In this document: positions 24,635 to 48,791 of the stretch, one piece after another | How the letters are laid out: each line of letters begins with the position of its first letter | How positions within the stretch are numbered: position 1 is the stretch's first letter | NCBI GenBank assembly: GCA_034509925.1 | Contig: CM067526.1 | Coordinates: 12,230,010 to 12,294,009 of the forward strand | Reading direction: 5' to 3' | Source: Hirudinaria manillensis | Lineage: Eukaryota > Annelida > Clitellata > Hirudinida > Hirudinidae | Length of the DNA: 64,000 nucleotides | Translations under genes and position numbers: made by a program | Notes under the pieces: model-generated | What the model saw: only the letters and a program-made list of their open reading frames with translations | What the model was told of the DNA's origin: nothing | Databases searched by the model: none

Positions 24635-27600
24635 ATGTACTTTAGCTGCACGTCAAAGATGACAAGGACAGATTTCTTGACAAAAAGTCTAATTTTCTGT
24701 CTTGCTTGGCCAAAAGCTTCTTTTTCCTTCTATGAGGTTGTTCCTGCATATTGGCACCATTTCAGCATTCCAAGGGCTGAAACTTTGTGTTCTGTCTCTT
24801 CGAGTTTTTCAACGCTCAGAAACGTCACGTTACTGGAATGCACTCTCAAATGCTTTTTGGAAACGGAAGGCAAATGCGTGGCCTACAATTACCTGTCCAG
24901 CTTCCTAGCCTGCCAGTTGTTCAGTAGCTATGGAACTGGATTTCAAATTTTGAGCCAGCCCTGCGTCTATTATCAGGTGCGTCATTTATTTTTAATCAAT
25001 CAATTGATTAGATATGAATTTAATATTTCTGATGTGATCATCATAAGTGGGAGTGAGAGTTTGATTTCTATGATTCTATGTTAATGGCTCTCAACTGTAC
25101 TTATTCCGTCCTCTCTTCCACAAGAAGAATGAGGTTAATTATCACTCAATAATCTTACGTCTTGCAACGTCTTCGATCACTTGCGTTGATTGTTCCATTT
25201 AAAAATAATTTCGAGAAATTGTTTAAATGCGTTTAAAATAATTGAGAAAACCGTTTTTCGTCCTAGACTACTTAAGAATTAAAGTCGGTACTGAAAAGTT
25301 TGAGATAATTTGATTTTGGATAAATAGAAAAATGTCCCATCTTTTAAATCAATGTTATTTTTCGATTATAAGCTTCATTCATCAATACGGAAATTGAAAG
25401 GTATCTTAGACTCCTTTGCAGAACCTTTGAGCTTTTGCTTTATTTCCATCTACGATTTTTCCTAAAAACACGTCGAAATGTGAATCCTTTAATGTGATGT
25501 TCCGGATTTGTCATCATTTATTTTCTCTCAATCGTGTCACAAACCCGAATGAGAGCATCTATCAAGTTTAGACTCGTCTCACCGTCGATATGGTGTAATG
25601 CACATCTTGAAACCCCTGCCTCAGTCCAAACTTCACCACCTTCCTAAACCTCTGACCACAGCAAGGACTATTATAACCTTCCAGTTCAGTTTATGTAGCA
25701 ATTTAATGTACGATGTTTTTGTTAAAAGTTAAAAATGAAAAGCATTTATAACTCTGAGGTCAGCATAAAAAATTCATACTATTTCTATTTATTGTCCTAC
25801 GATTTATCTCTTGATAATCGTCATTTCAGAGATACCCATTCAGCAGCTTATCGCTGTCGTAACAATTAATCATTAATAATTTATGAATTTATGAATTCTC
25901 CATAAGTATTATTATTCACGATAGATTTAGACTTAGATTTTTTAACTTTTGATTTTTTTTCACCAACTTATTCCATCAAGTTACTCATCATTATTGTAAC
26001 TAGTTTATTATTTATTATAAATATAATAATATAATAATATTTATAAATTATAATAATAATAATAATAATCATGATACTAATCTTGCTAATATTTCTTTTG
26101 TAATACGTCGTTTTATTGCCATGTCATTCATTCAGTGCATGTCGATATTCCGCTGGGTTGTCACAAAATAATCAGGTTCTCAGAAAAGAATGAAGGTTGG
26201 TCGATCCACGACCATTGATTTGCACTACAATGGATGGAAGGAAAATGTCTGAATTACGAGCTGATGTTTTCATTCAATTAATCAATTATTTGTCGAATCT
26301 TTCGTTAAGTTCCACTGAGCTTGTCGTTTGTAGAGCTGAACTTTTTATAATAGTAATAAATCCTTTAAATAATGGTGAACTAAAATTCAGTTACAAATCT
26401 TTAACCAATTAAATTAGAATTATATACTATAAGTATATAATACTTAGATAAAATAAAATAATTATTTCAATTAATTAATAAAATTTGTGTTAAAAATAAT
26501 TTATTTTACATGCAAAAAATTTCCTCAGTCTCCAAAATAACACAACAAATTGCTGAAGACAATCGACCGTGGCATATTTTTAAAAAAATGGCCGATGCTG
26601 CGTTGCATGAGGCTTTTGTTGTGTTCGTATCGGCACGTTGAATACTAATTGCAGTCACGCATAACATCAGACAAAACAAACAAAATCTTAGATAAAACAA
26701 ATTATATCCTTAAAAAAACTATTTAAGAATAACGAGGAAGTAACATGTAGAAGCCCATTTGCAGGGGCAAGTTTTCCATGCGTTTCCGGGTATTTACCAA
26801 ATGAATTAACCTGCCTTGGGTCTTTTTTTTTGGAAGGAAAATTATGTCTCGAAAAATTGGGGAAAAAAATTAAATCATTTTAAAAATCTAACTGCTGTTT
26901 TAATAATAAAATTAAGCGCTGAAAATAAATTACATACAAATTTGTTTAACTTTTTAAATTTAAAATTTTAATAAATATTCTTAGACAAATAGATATGAGT
27001 GAAAATAAAAGTTCGACCCCCCCCCCCCATCCTCAAACAAAAATAATTAATGTAATTTAGTTCATTAAATTCCTAACGAGTCTACAAAAATTCCATCTTT
27101 CTCCTGCAATATCGAGTCTGGAATGATTTGTCATCTCAGTTATACTGACGTCCAAATAATCTTTGTTTTATTTCTTTAATTTATTTCTCCATTGGATTTT
27201 CGAATTGAGTCCATTTCGTGAACGAAAGAGACGCCGTAAATATGGAAGCCATTAGCTTTGGAGCCATTATTGCAAATAAAGACATTGATCAAAAACATAG
27301 GGCGATAATTTGTTGAGGTTCTTCAAGCAAGACTATATGTTAATTAACAACAAATTAATTATCAAACATCGATGCAGATCTTTGTCAGAATTTCATCGCC
27401 TTACAAGACCCTACACCATTTCATTATCAATTGAATGAATTTATTATGTAACCAGTATTTTTTAGTACATTTCCTTTCTCCAGACTTAACCAGAATGTAT
27501 CCGATTTGATAAATTTTGCATTAAAAATAAATAAAACTCGAGAATTAACTGATTTCATGTTTTACTATTGAAATTTACAGAATATTAATTAATTTTAATG

Positions 27601-28887
27601 ACAATAGCTGATATAATAACATCATTTTGTTATTTCCTTTCCAGAACGTGAAGCCACCTGTCACAGGTTGGTAAGACGCTAAAACAAATCACCATGTCTC
27701 TCTTTATAATAATTACTTGCCAACTAAAAAATAATTTTTAAAAAATTCGTAAGCACAAATAATTCTTGCATTCCAATTTCGTTCGTTCTAAAAGAGGCTG
27801 TGATTGTAGGAGATCCCAGAATGAGCAATATATGATGATCGCATGACAACTTTTTATTGTTAATAAATCGCTTCCAGAGCTGAATTTTGTCCGCGTTCAG
27901 ACTGCTAGCAATTCAAATTAATCATAATCACATAGGCACAAATAAATCGGGTTTAAAACGATAACAACAAAACACATAGTAAAAACCCAATAATGATCTA
28001 AGTTTCGCTTATTCGCTTTTCAGAAACTGTAGATCTAGCATTGAACATGGCCGTCAATGCAAACGGAGACTGCAACTTATCAGGTGCAGGAACATCGCAA
28101 ACTCTTACAGATGGCCTTACGGATCCGTCATCGTGTACCTGCGTAGATCTCAACCAGAAGTTTCCGAGATGGTTCGTCGTGGACCTCACTAGAACCGTGA
28201 ATGTTCACTCTGTAGTAATAACAACTACCAGTTCAGCAGGTAAAAATCTTGAATTGTTCTCTAAAAGGTTTATCGAAACTAGGTTAAGTTAGAGATTAAG
28301 GTTAGGTTAAGAAGATCAGGTTACCTGTTCAACCTTTGGTGGTTTTGCGTCTTAAATGAACGTCATAATAATTGGCCGTTACTGAAGTATTTACCAAATT
28401 CCATCCTACTTAGAGAACAGCTCATAGATTGGCCTTATAGTCAGCTTTTTCTCTAGCATCATTTAGATATGAGCAAACATTAAGATTTGATTTGACTGTT
28501 AGAATTTACACAAATTTGGATAAGAAATACCAGTAAAGAAATATAATAATTGCAATTCGATTCTAACTTTAAAGCTCAGAAAACCATTCAAATACTTACA
28601 TCCACTATATCTTGACTCAAGCCAGGTTTAATTTAACAGCTACAGGTGCTAACTTCTTCATAGTCGGACTGATGCAAACGTTCGATTACGCATCGTGGAT
28701 GGCATCAGGAATCGGATCCTACGACCTCTGTGCGCAGTTTCCTCAAACCGTCAGAGCCTCTTGGACATACATCGCAGCATGTAGCGGAGTCAGTCCAGGG
28801 TCACGGTTCGTGGCTCTCGTCCAGAACATAACGACGCAACCATTCGCCGTTTGCGAAATGGAAGTTTATGGAGAATACGTAATCTGA
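24635..28887 (+). CDS. PAN/apple plus fucolectin-like (F5/8 type C) protein
   Basis: Exons 24635-24976, 27645-27666 (22-nt microexon), 28024-28239 and 28580-28887 (TGA), about 295 aa; intron phases 0,1,1 are continuous. Exon 1 carries a PAN/apple-like motif ('LLECTLKCFLETEGKCVAYN' followed by 'CQLF'), with the spaced Cys of that fold. The microexon encodes 'NVKPPVT'. The last two exons form a galactose-binding/fucolectin-type domain: 'DLALNMAVNA', 'PRWFVVDL', 'CAQFPQTVRASW', and a final 'FAVCEMEVYG' strand. Likely secreted or surface sugar-binding protein. The start is uncertain: the N-terminus is a poor signal peptide, and a better one ('MRLFLHIGTISA') sits in another frame at 24732, so a 5' exon or different splicing is possible. 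AATAAA lies at 29208. Confidence 0.75.
27017..27028. repeat. Poly-C run (12 C)
   Basis: Twelve consecutive C inside intron 1 of the lectin gene; striking in this AT-rich setting. Confidence 0.9.
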
Positions 28888-29648
28888 CTCTAACGAGAGA
28901 CATTGACGAGCCTCCTCATAAAAAAAAAAGAAGAAAAAACTTGGACAAGATTTATTTCAAAGAACCAAAGAAAAAAAAATCTTAAAATTCAAGCACATGG
29001 ACACCATGTTGCACCAATCGCTAATGCAAAAATTGCACCTAAATGAACTTGCTGCCCAACTCCCTCGATGTTAAGGTAGACACAAGACTGCAAAAGCCGA
29101 TACAACTGCCTGTCAAATCGTTATTATTTTGTTTTGTTTTTTAGCTTCTAGTCATCTGTAAACTTGCACATTCAAAATCTTTTCAGCTCTGACATACTAC
29201 GAGGTTAAATAAAACATTTTCAAGTCTTGATCGTGATCCGTGAACTCATTCTTAGGAGAGTGCTCAGAAAAAAGAAAGAAAAGTCAGAAATAAAAAAAAA
29301 ATTAAAAATTAAAATAAAGCAAAATAAATTGTACCGAACGACGCTGAAGCAGATTTACAAAGTTCAAACAAACAAACAAAAAAAGAAAAAACATGGGAGA
29401 AAAGTAATTTTACAGAAATTGCCAGACGAGAAGGAAAACAAGAAGAAAATCATCGCATGAAAGAAAACGTTCGCGAGAATCTAGACGACGAAGGATATAA
29501 GGCCTGCGAGGGACGCCCTCTCGCCAGTCGACTCGCCCCGAATGCCGACCCCGTGGGTCAAAGTTCAAAAAAATACGAAGGCAGTGATCAGAGAAATGAA
29601 AATACCTCGGTGTGAAATGAAATTAGCAAGACATTGTTCGTGATCGAT
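28888..29648. other. Convergent 3' flanks (lectin and PHD-SAM genes)
   Basis: Holds the 3' ends of two convergent genes. A Lys-rich frame at 29227-29460 is low-complexity A-rich sequence, not a supported gene. Confidence 0.5.
29208..29213 (+). terminator. Candidate polyadenylation signal (AATAAA)
   Basis: Canonical AATAAA about 320 bp after the lectin gene stop codon. Confidence 0.5.
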
Positions 29649-34827
<5,179 letters not shown>

Positions 34828-36060
34828 TGCACAATATAAGCACTTTAAGAGGAGATTGATTTTTCACATGTGCTTCCGGGTCAATTTGTACTGATAAACC
34901 TTTACGAATGTTTGCTTCTATTTCCAAGTCCACATCCAATTAAATGAAAAATTATCTCTGCAAATGACCGATGACAGAAACTATTTCGCAACAACAATGT
35001 AATGCAAGTGAAATTGTCATTATTCAATTAAGTCATTAATTTTAACAATTAAACCTTTTAATCTACACAACACCAAGAATCCAACAGCAACAACTCCAAA
35101 ATCAGAAATTAGAAGAAAAACAACAAAACAAACGTAGGCGAAGATGTTAAATAATATTATCACAAGTTTCCTCTCCAGAGGCTCGGAGTTTTACTTTTGT
35201 TAAATTACTAAAATTAAATAGATATTAGTATTTAAAGGAAACAAGAAAACTGTTACCATAATACGAATTAAGTTGCTTTTGTTTGTTTTTTTCCAAAAAG
35301 GATCCAATAACCTTATTTTACTTTGTTTAATGTTCATTTAAAATTTCAAAAGTAGCAGCTATTTTTAACTATTTTATTTTTAAATAAAAACTGTTAAAAA
35401 AGACATTAATAAAATGCTTGATAAGATCTTCATGTTTTGGTCTATTAAGTTACTAACTCCAGATATTTTGTGGCGAATACAGCACATATAACATAATTTC
35501 AATGAATAAATATTACACTGTACAATTTCCAAACAAGTTGAGGCATGTCGTCAGCTAAACAATAAGGTAATTATATTAAGTGCTTTGGCCAATAGTAGAA
35601 CCTCGCCAATAAGCTCCCGAAATACATGTCTGGACTGGAAGCCTCGACGATTATGGGAACGTCTGTCGCGGGGACAGAATAGATATTGTATAATCAACAA
35701 TCCTTTTATTGTGTTTGCTTTAGGTTAATAAACAAGTCGTACAACTTTAAAGTATGGTCTGCGTGGAGTGATGAGACTTTTAGAGACTTTTTAGCTTCAG
35801 CAGGTGTTTATTGCTTTAGAGTAGGTTCGTTTGAATGAGGCCGATAAATTACATTTGTGGACCTACTGTTTTATATTAATAACTTTTAGCGGTGACGTCG
35901 TAAGGTAAACTATAGAACTTTATTTTTATAACGAAAAAAATTGAAAATTACAACATTTAAGCTACTAAAAAATGAATAACCTATATTAAATTAGAAACGG
36001 CGAAGCTAATTCACATTGCTTTTTATTTAAACTACTGGATGACATAGAAAGATTAGCAAA
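34828..36060. other. Divergent intergenic region
   Basis: Separates the start codons of the PHD-SAM gene (minus) and the Fizzy-related gene (plus) by about 1.2 kb and should hold both promoters. A GC-richer patch at about 35580-35700 contains two CCAAT motifs. No coding exon recognised. Confidence 0.5.
35589..35610 (+). promoter_or_regulatory. Paired CCAAT boxes
   Basis: CCAAT at 35589-35593 and 35606-35610, about 450 bp upstream of the Fizzy-related start codon. Paired CCAAT boxes bound by NF-Y are common in cell-cycle gene promoters; here the role is inferred from position only. Confidence 0.3.
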
Positions 36061-39000
36061 ATGGATCCATCTTATGAACAAAGACTTCTTCATGTTCAGA
36101 ATGGACAGTTTTCATCCCAAACTTCAGTTAGTGTCAAAGAGTTTTAAGTAAATTAAGTTTTAATCAGAGGAAGGACCCTCACAAGATTACTAAAAGAATT
36201 TGATAATTTAGTGCTTGATTGGTAACATTTTGTTTTGAACCTGATCAAACAGGCTGTAAATTGTTTTAAGGCAAAACAGAGGCAGGTCAAAGAAATCTAT
36301 AGCGACAGATTCATTCCTACAAGAAGCAAAGCAACTTGGAACTTATACTTTGACACTAAACCAGTAAGTTTAAAAAATTTATTTCATAATTTCTAGCTAG
36401 TAAGCAGGTTTGTTATTTTTGTAATAAACATATTTTAGCATTTTGGGGATTTTGAAGTCTGGAAAAATTACAAAAACCATGATTCAAAAATAAACATTTT
36501 CTTGTCCGAATTTCCCACCACACTTTTTAATACAAATAATAAAATCTCTCCATTAATTCTCTCAGGATTTTGAAAATTGACCAAAATATTAAAGTGAGAT
36601 TTTCATTCCAGGAACAGAAATGTCCGTCAAGTCCGACAAATTGCTCCAACTCTTCGATCAAGGCTTCCCCTGACAGCAGCAAGGACAACCTGGCCTATTC
36701 TTGTCTTTTGAAAAACGAACTTTTAGGTGCAGACATCGAAGACATAAGAGAACCTCAACTAGAAGGCCAAAGACAGGCACTCACTCCGAAGGAAACTAAA
36801 AACATTTTCCAAGTTGGGATTCTGTTGATTCTGAATCCCTTTTAAGACAATTTAATCTCATTAGTTAATATTCCTTACTAAATTATTACTTGATTAACTA
36901 GTATCAAGTGATTAGTTAGTCTACCAATTAGGCATGAGGAGTATATCTTTTAGAAATTTAGAAATGATATCATTAGATCAAAATCTTGATTTCAGTATCG
37001 AACGCTGTATCAGTCGTTGTCCTTTTACGATCACTATCCGTATTCTTTGTCTCCCATCGGATGTAAGAGTCAACGTCTCTTAAGATCTCCAAGAAAGGTA
37101 AATGGAGATCTTAATCTGGAATTAAAACTTTAATTAGATTTTTATGTTTTATTTGCTTATGTTTTTAGTGCTATACTGTTTGTCTAGTCTCCTGTAAGGT
37201 ATAAAATGTTTTTATTAATATAAAAAGCATTGCCTTCTTAGAAGGTTATCATTTTTTTTTAAAGCATTTATTTGTGTTTATTAAAAGAAATAACAAGATT
37301 AAATTTAAATTTCATTAAAATGTACTTCTCAATCACCTCTTTTAGTACTTGTGATTTGATTTCATTCATTCATTCACTCATCCATCCACATATCCATCCA
37401 TACATCCACCCACCTATCCATCCATCCATCCATTGCCAGGCCATAAGAAAGATATCAAGGATTCCCTTCAAGGTCCTGGACGCCCCTGAACTGCAGGACG
37501 ACTTCTATTTGAACCTGGTCGACTGGTCACAACAGAACACCCTCAGCGTCGGACTAGGCTCTTGCGTCTACCTCTGGAGTGCTTGCACGAGCCAGGTACT
37601 GCGTGAAGTAGATACGATGTGTGTGTGCGTGCGCGTTTGCGTGTCTGAGTATGTTTGGGTGCCTTAACCCAATATGAGTGCCTCTGAGATGTGTTTGATT
37701 ATGGACATGTAAATGTGTCTACAAGAGAATTTCCTCGCTACAACACTTTCCTTATTAAAAATCTTCTGATTTGATTTTTCCAGCCCAATAAACAGATAAC
37801 ATTTTGAATAAAATTATTATTTTATTGTTTAATTAGATTAAAGTAGTTTTATTAATAATTAGTGAATTTAAAATTCAGTCTTTGCGTTTTTAGAACGGCT
37901 AATGAATATTAATTACATCGTTTCCAGGTGACGCGTCTCTGCGACTTGTCGGCAGACACCGACTCCGTGACATCGGTTTCATGGAGTGACAAGGTTCGTT
38001 AAATTAATTAATTAATTATAATTAACATTAACTATAATTCAGTTATATATTCAATTATATTCAATTATAATTATATATTCACTTCAATTATATATTCAAT
38101 AATTCAATTAGTATTAACTATAAGTCAATTATAAATAAATATTATTCAATATAACTATATTTCATATTTAATTAATCATTAAATTCATATTGAATTTTTA
38201 TATTTCATCACTGTATTATTATTTTTTCATAATTTCCTTTTCATTTAAGCTTTTCCTTCCTTAAATTCACTCATTTGCATCACTTTTAATTATAAGCTAA
38301 CTCGATTTTATTAATTATGTGCTGCAAATATTACTAATTACACATATATTTTATAAATATTTTTAATTAAAATTATATATTACAATTATAATATTGAAAT
38401 ATTATTAATAATTATTCGTCAAAACAGTCGAACATGCTGGCCGTCGGCACGCACCGAGGTCTGACGCAGGTATGGGACGTGTCGGTCAACAAAAAAGTCT
38501 CAACTCTTTCTGGTCATTCGGCGAGAGTCGGTTGGTTGGAGTCGAATGAAGATTTGTTGTTGCTGCTGCTGTTGTTGTTGTTGTTGTTGTTATTATAATT
38601 CTAGTCATTGTTATTATTATTTTGTTGTTGCTGCTGCTGTTGTTGTTCTTGTTGTTGTTACTATAATTCTAGTCATTGTTATTATCATTATTTTGTTGTA
38701 AACCAACGACTGGAATGTTAAAAAGTTTTTGTGGATGCTTTTGAAGTTGTAATTCAGAACTGGAATATTGACAGATCTTTCTGATCCACCTTGGAGTTAC
38801 AATTATTTTACTGTTTTTCTTAAGAAAAGAAGATTATAATGAATTCTAAGCATAATTGGAGCTTAAAATAAGTGAATATTGCCTTAAATGTGTAAATAAA
38901 TGGTTGCCCTTTTAAACATGAAACATGAAGCCATGAATAATTTAAGCATTATGAATAATCATTTTCATAATTAATTAATTTTAAGCCCATTATGCTAATT

Positions 39001-40331
39001 AGTCCCACGTGTTAACAGGGGCGCTGGCCTGGAACGCCGACCTGTTGGCATCCGGTAGCAGGGATCGGATGGTCCTCCTCAGAGACACGAGGGCTCCGTC
39101 TTCAACTCCTGACAGAAGACTCTCTAGTCACAAACAGGAGGTTTGTGCTCCAAAAGATGACTGTGCTATAAAAGATCGGGCTTTATAATTGTTTGTCGTG
39201 TTATTCATTTTAATTTATAGATTGTTATTATTATTATTTTGACATTTATCACAAATAATGTGCAAGTAATGTTTTTGTTTGTTTTGATATTTTATGATGC
39301 ATAATTTACTTTAATTTAATTTAATTGATATTTCATTTTAAAATCCCTTTTAAGAATTGGATTCACTTTCAAACTCTGGGGATGTAGAATCCTACATTCA
39401 CTTCATGACCAATGAATTGACCGATCCTATAAACATTACATTAATTTTTATATTATATATATTATAAATTATTACATTGATTTATATTATATATATATAT
39501 AATAAGTTATTACATTAATTTATTTTATTGTCACTCTGATTCACATTCCACGTCCAACATTTTTCCAGGTGTGCGGTCTCAAGTGGTCTCCCGATTATCA
39601 ACATCTTGCCTCAGGTGGAAACGATAACAAGCTGTACATCTGGAATACCCACAGTACCGAGCCGATGCTCACATACTCGGATCACATTGCTGCTGTCAAG
39701 GTATCCATGGATACCATTGTTGACTGTTTGTGTTTTGTTCTTGTTGGAGGATGTTTGACGGTGTTGGTGATGATGATGATGCATCGATCCATAGAATTGA
39801 AAATCGGCAAAAGAAATGCTATCAGTGTTTCCAACGCTTCTTATCCCCACATATATTTAATATTAAATATTTTATATTTAAATATTTAAATTAAATATGA
39901 GCTTCAACTGCAAATTATATTTTTTTATAAATTAAATTTAAATTATTCTAAATTAAATTTAAACCCGCAGGCCATCGCCTGGTCTCCTCACCAGCACGGA
40001 CTTCTGGCCAGCGGTGGCGGAACAGCCGACCGAAGAATCAGATTCTGGAACACCATCACGGGCAGACCCCTGCAGTGTGTTGACACTGGCTCTCAAGTCT
40101 GCAATCTGGCCTGGTCCAAACACTCTTCAGAACTTGTGAGAATGCCCTTTCGACATAAGAATCTTATATTATAAAATATCAAGCATCACATGCATAATAA
40201 ATGATTTATTACTATTAAATTAATTTTAAGACCTTCACTTGAAATAATTAGAAGCTTGTTTACATACGATTTGCATTTGCAGACCATAATTTCCAATTCA
40301 AGGCATAACATTGCTTAATAATAATAATAAC

Positions 40332-40368
<37 letters not shown>

Positions 40369-41456
40369 TTAATAATAATAGTACTAATTCATTATGTGAA
40401 CATTATCACACCACTAAGACCAAATGTTTCAATATTCTGGAAGCATTAATCATGATCCAATATAAAATATGAATGAGTTCTTTGTGTCCTGTGTTTAGGT
40501 GAGCACCCATGGTTATTCCCAGAACCAAATACTGATTTGGAAGTACCCATCCTTGGTCCAAATTGCAAAACTAACTGGTCACACTCTCAGAGTATTGTAC
40601 CTGGTCAGCATTATTTTTACTTAATTATTAATTTAATTTTATTTAATTGTTAATTTATTAATTTTAATTTAAATATCAAGTGATTATAAAGTCCTCAGTG
40701 ATTGTATTTTCTTATTAAATTATTTCGAGTACATTTGATAGCCTTATATTGATCTGATCACATCCATTGGATCGCACGTTGATGTTTATAATAAGAATAA
40801 TAATTATTGTTATTGGAAGAAAAATAATAACTTATTATTATTATCATTATTATTATTATTACTATTATTATTATTATTATTATTATTATCGTTATTGTTA
40901 TTATTACTATTAATTTTATTATTGTCATTATTATTATCATTATTATTATTATCGTTATTATTATTATCTTTCATTATTATTATTATTATTATTAATGATC
41001 TTCAATTCAGGCGATGTCTCCTGATGGCGAATCAATTGTTACTGGGGCAGGCGACGAAACCCTGAGATTTTGGAATATCTTCAATAAAACCAGATCAACA
41101 AAGGTTTATATAAATGGTGGTGGTGATGATGATGATGATGATGGTTGCAATTTTGATGAGTTAATTCAAAAATTATCGCAATTTCTACATAAAAATAGTT
41201 TTGGCAAGCTATAGAATTTTAATGATTCTATTAAAATATAATAAAATATAAATCACCATGAATAAATTATTATTGTTGTTGTTATTATTATTATTATTAT
41301 TATTATCATTATCATCATCATCATCACCATTGTAACGGTGTTATATTGCCTAGTGTACTTTTACAAAAAATTACTTTGCTGCAATTCATTGCAAATTTCT
41401 TTTTGTATTTTTAGGAGTCCAATTCAGCATTGAATCTGTTCACAAGAATCCGATGA
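36061..41456 (+). CDS. fzr1: Fizzy-related/Cdh1, APC/C activator
   Basis: Thirteen exons: 36061-36126, 36280-36363, 36612-36812, 36996-37097, 37440-37595, 37928-37993, 38428-38530, 39019-39140, 39569-39700, 39971-40135, 40499-40603, 41011-41103 and 41415-41456; about 478 aa versus about 496 in human. The N-terminus has the C-box 'SDRFIPTR', then '[17 protein letters not shown]' and 'LLRSPRK' as in Cdh1. Seven WD40 repeats follow ('[19 protein letters not shown]', '[11 protein letters not shown]', 'GHSARVGALAWN', '[20 protein letters not shown]', 'RIRFWNT'). The protein ends in the Ile-Arg tail ('LFTRIR') that docks on APC/C. It recruits degron-bearing substrates to the anaphase-promoting complex in late mitosis and G1. 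Exon 2 has a second in-frame acceptor at 36253, giving 9 more residues. Confidence 0.95.
37356..37437. repeat. (CATC)n-like repeat beside splice acceptor
   Basis: Imperfect CATT/CATC tetranucleotides running up to the acceptor of the exon that starts at 37440, apparently serving as its pyrimidine-containing tract. Confidence 0.85.
38555..38698. repeat. Tandem duplication with GTT/GCT tract
   Basis: Two copies of a roughly 70-bp unit containing TTGTTGCTGCTGCTGTTGTT and ATAATTCTAGTCATTGTTAT, in the intron after exon 7 of the Fizzy-related gene. Confidence 0.8.
40317..40382. repeat. (AAT)n microsatellite
   Basis: ATA/AAT trinucleotide run in the intron after exon 10 of the Fizzy-related gene. 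Confidence 0.9.
40836..40994. repeat. (ATT)n imperfect microsatellite
   Basis: Long TTA/ATT run with ATC and GTT interruptions, ending about 15 bp before the acceptor of exon 12 of the Fizzy-related gene. Confidence 0.9.
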
Positions 41457-42421
41457 ACTCTGAACTCTGGTGACATAAAAAAGAATGTTCTGCTTGTTGT
41501 TTTAAATGTTTAATGTTATAATCCTATTAATATTTGTAATTAATAATTAATAAGATGCAACTCTCATCATTTGTGATTCATGATGCTTTTTTTTTCTTAA
41601 AGTTTTAAAACCTGATTTGAATCTGCAAGTTTTTATTCGGTTGTTTTCCAGCGAATGTACAGATTTGTGGATGTCATAACTTGTGTTTTTTTGTTGGAAT
41701 TCTTATAATGCATCTAAGTCTTATTATAGTCTGTTAACCTGCATGCTAATCAATTTTTAGAAATTTTGAAATCTTTTGTTGTGATGAACATCCTTGTTGT
41801 TTTCAAATTTGTGAGAATATCTTCATGCTTATTTATTTGCTCATATATTTATACTTTGTGCTTTAAACTTTAAGTGAGTGCTAAAGTCGAAAACGAGTTT
41901 CATGTTTTTGTTTTTTTTTTTTTATTCAATGAAATGTTTGATGCTCAATTGAGATTTTCAGAACTTCAGAAAAGAATAAGAAATGACATGAGAAATTTAG
42001 AAAATGTGGTTTAGTGCTTCGTGTTTGGGGTGTGAACGCCGTTGCGATGGGGCATTCGGAAATTTGGGGTTTTTTGATGTGCTGCTTTGTCATGAAGCCT
42101 CTGCAAAATGGTTACGAAGAGACTCCAAGCATCAAATTCTGAATTAATCGTTCCGAGTTCTGCCGGAAAAAAAGGTTGGTTTATTGCTGGACAACTAATA
42201 GAGGGTCTGGTCTAATAAGGGTGCTATGCGGTATTATGATAAAAAAAAGCGTGAGGGCTATCACAACCACGGATATGTTTGTTTTAATCATTTTATGGTA
42301 AGAAAAATCATACTATATATTATAAACGTAGTTAATTTTTTTAATCGAAATTTGTTTTAAATGGTGGAGCATTCAGATTCAAGAGCATCAAAAGTGAACT
42401 TCAATAAAGATTGGAGTCAAG
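41457..42421. other. Intergenic fzr1-iars2
   Basis: Same-strand spacer of about 1 kb with the fzr1 3' UTR and the iars2 promoter. No exon recognised. Confidence 0.5.
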
Positions 42422-48277
<5,856 letters not shown>

Positions 48278-48791
48278 AAAAATACCGTTTCTAGGAATGC
48301 GACGATCACTGACAATATTTTTAAAGCTTGTTTTCTTTGAATATTTTCATTAAATTATTCCTATGATCATGTTAACGTTGATTTGTGTATGTGAATGGGG
48401 GGACATCGTCTGGAATTGGTGGTTGCGCGAACGCTCGAATTAAGTGTTAGCGGTGGGTTACCCACCCCGGCTAAAGTTCTAGTCAGAAAAATTGCTGTGG
48501 TTTATGTAGATTAATATCAGCGAATTCTCGAATTAGCTGGTCAGCGGCTTCAAATATCTAATTTCCTGAAATTTGATTAATTTTGCTTAATTATAAAATT
48601 CATTCTTTTAAGAAAATATTTTATAAATATATGTTTTTAGCCGAATTATTTATTTTTAAAAATACTGCACACATGTCAAAATAATAGTTCTTTGCAGTTT
48701 TTTTTTACATTGATGTAAACAGTGGCAGATTTAAATTACGTCGTTTCTTTTTATTTTCTTTGTTATTAAACAGAGTATTGATTTAAATACG
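48278..48791. other. Intergenic iars2-LAP
   Basis: Short same-strand spacer. Contains a near-perfect palindrome GGTGGGTTACCCACC at 48452-48466. No exon recognised. Confidence 0.5.

Noticed and set aside
29227..29460. Lys-rich 77-codon plus-strand frame
   Set aside because: A-rich low-complexity 3' flank of the lectin gene with no homology or splice support.
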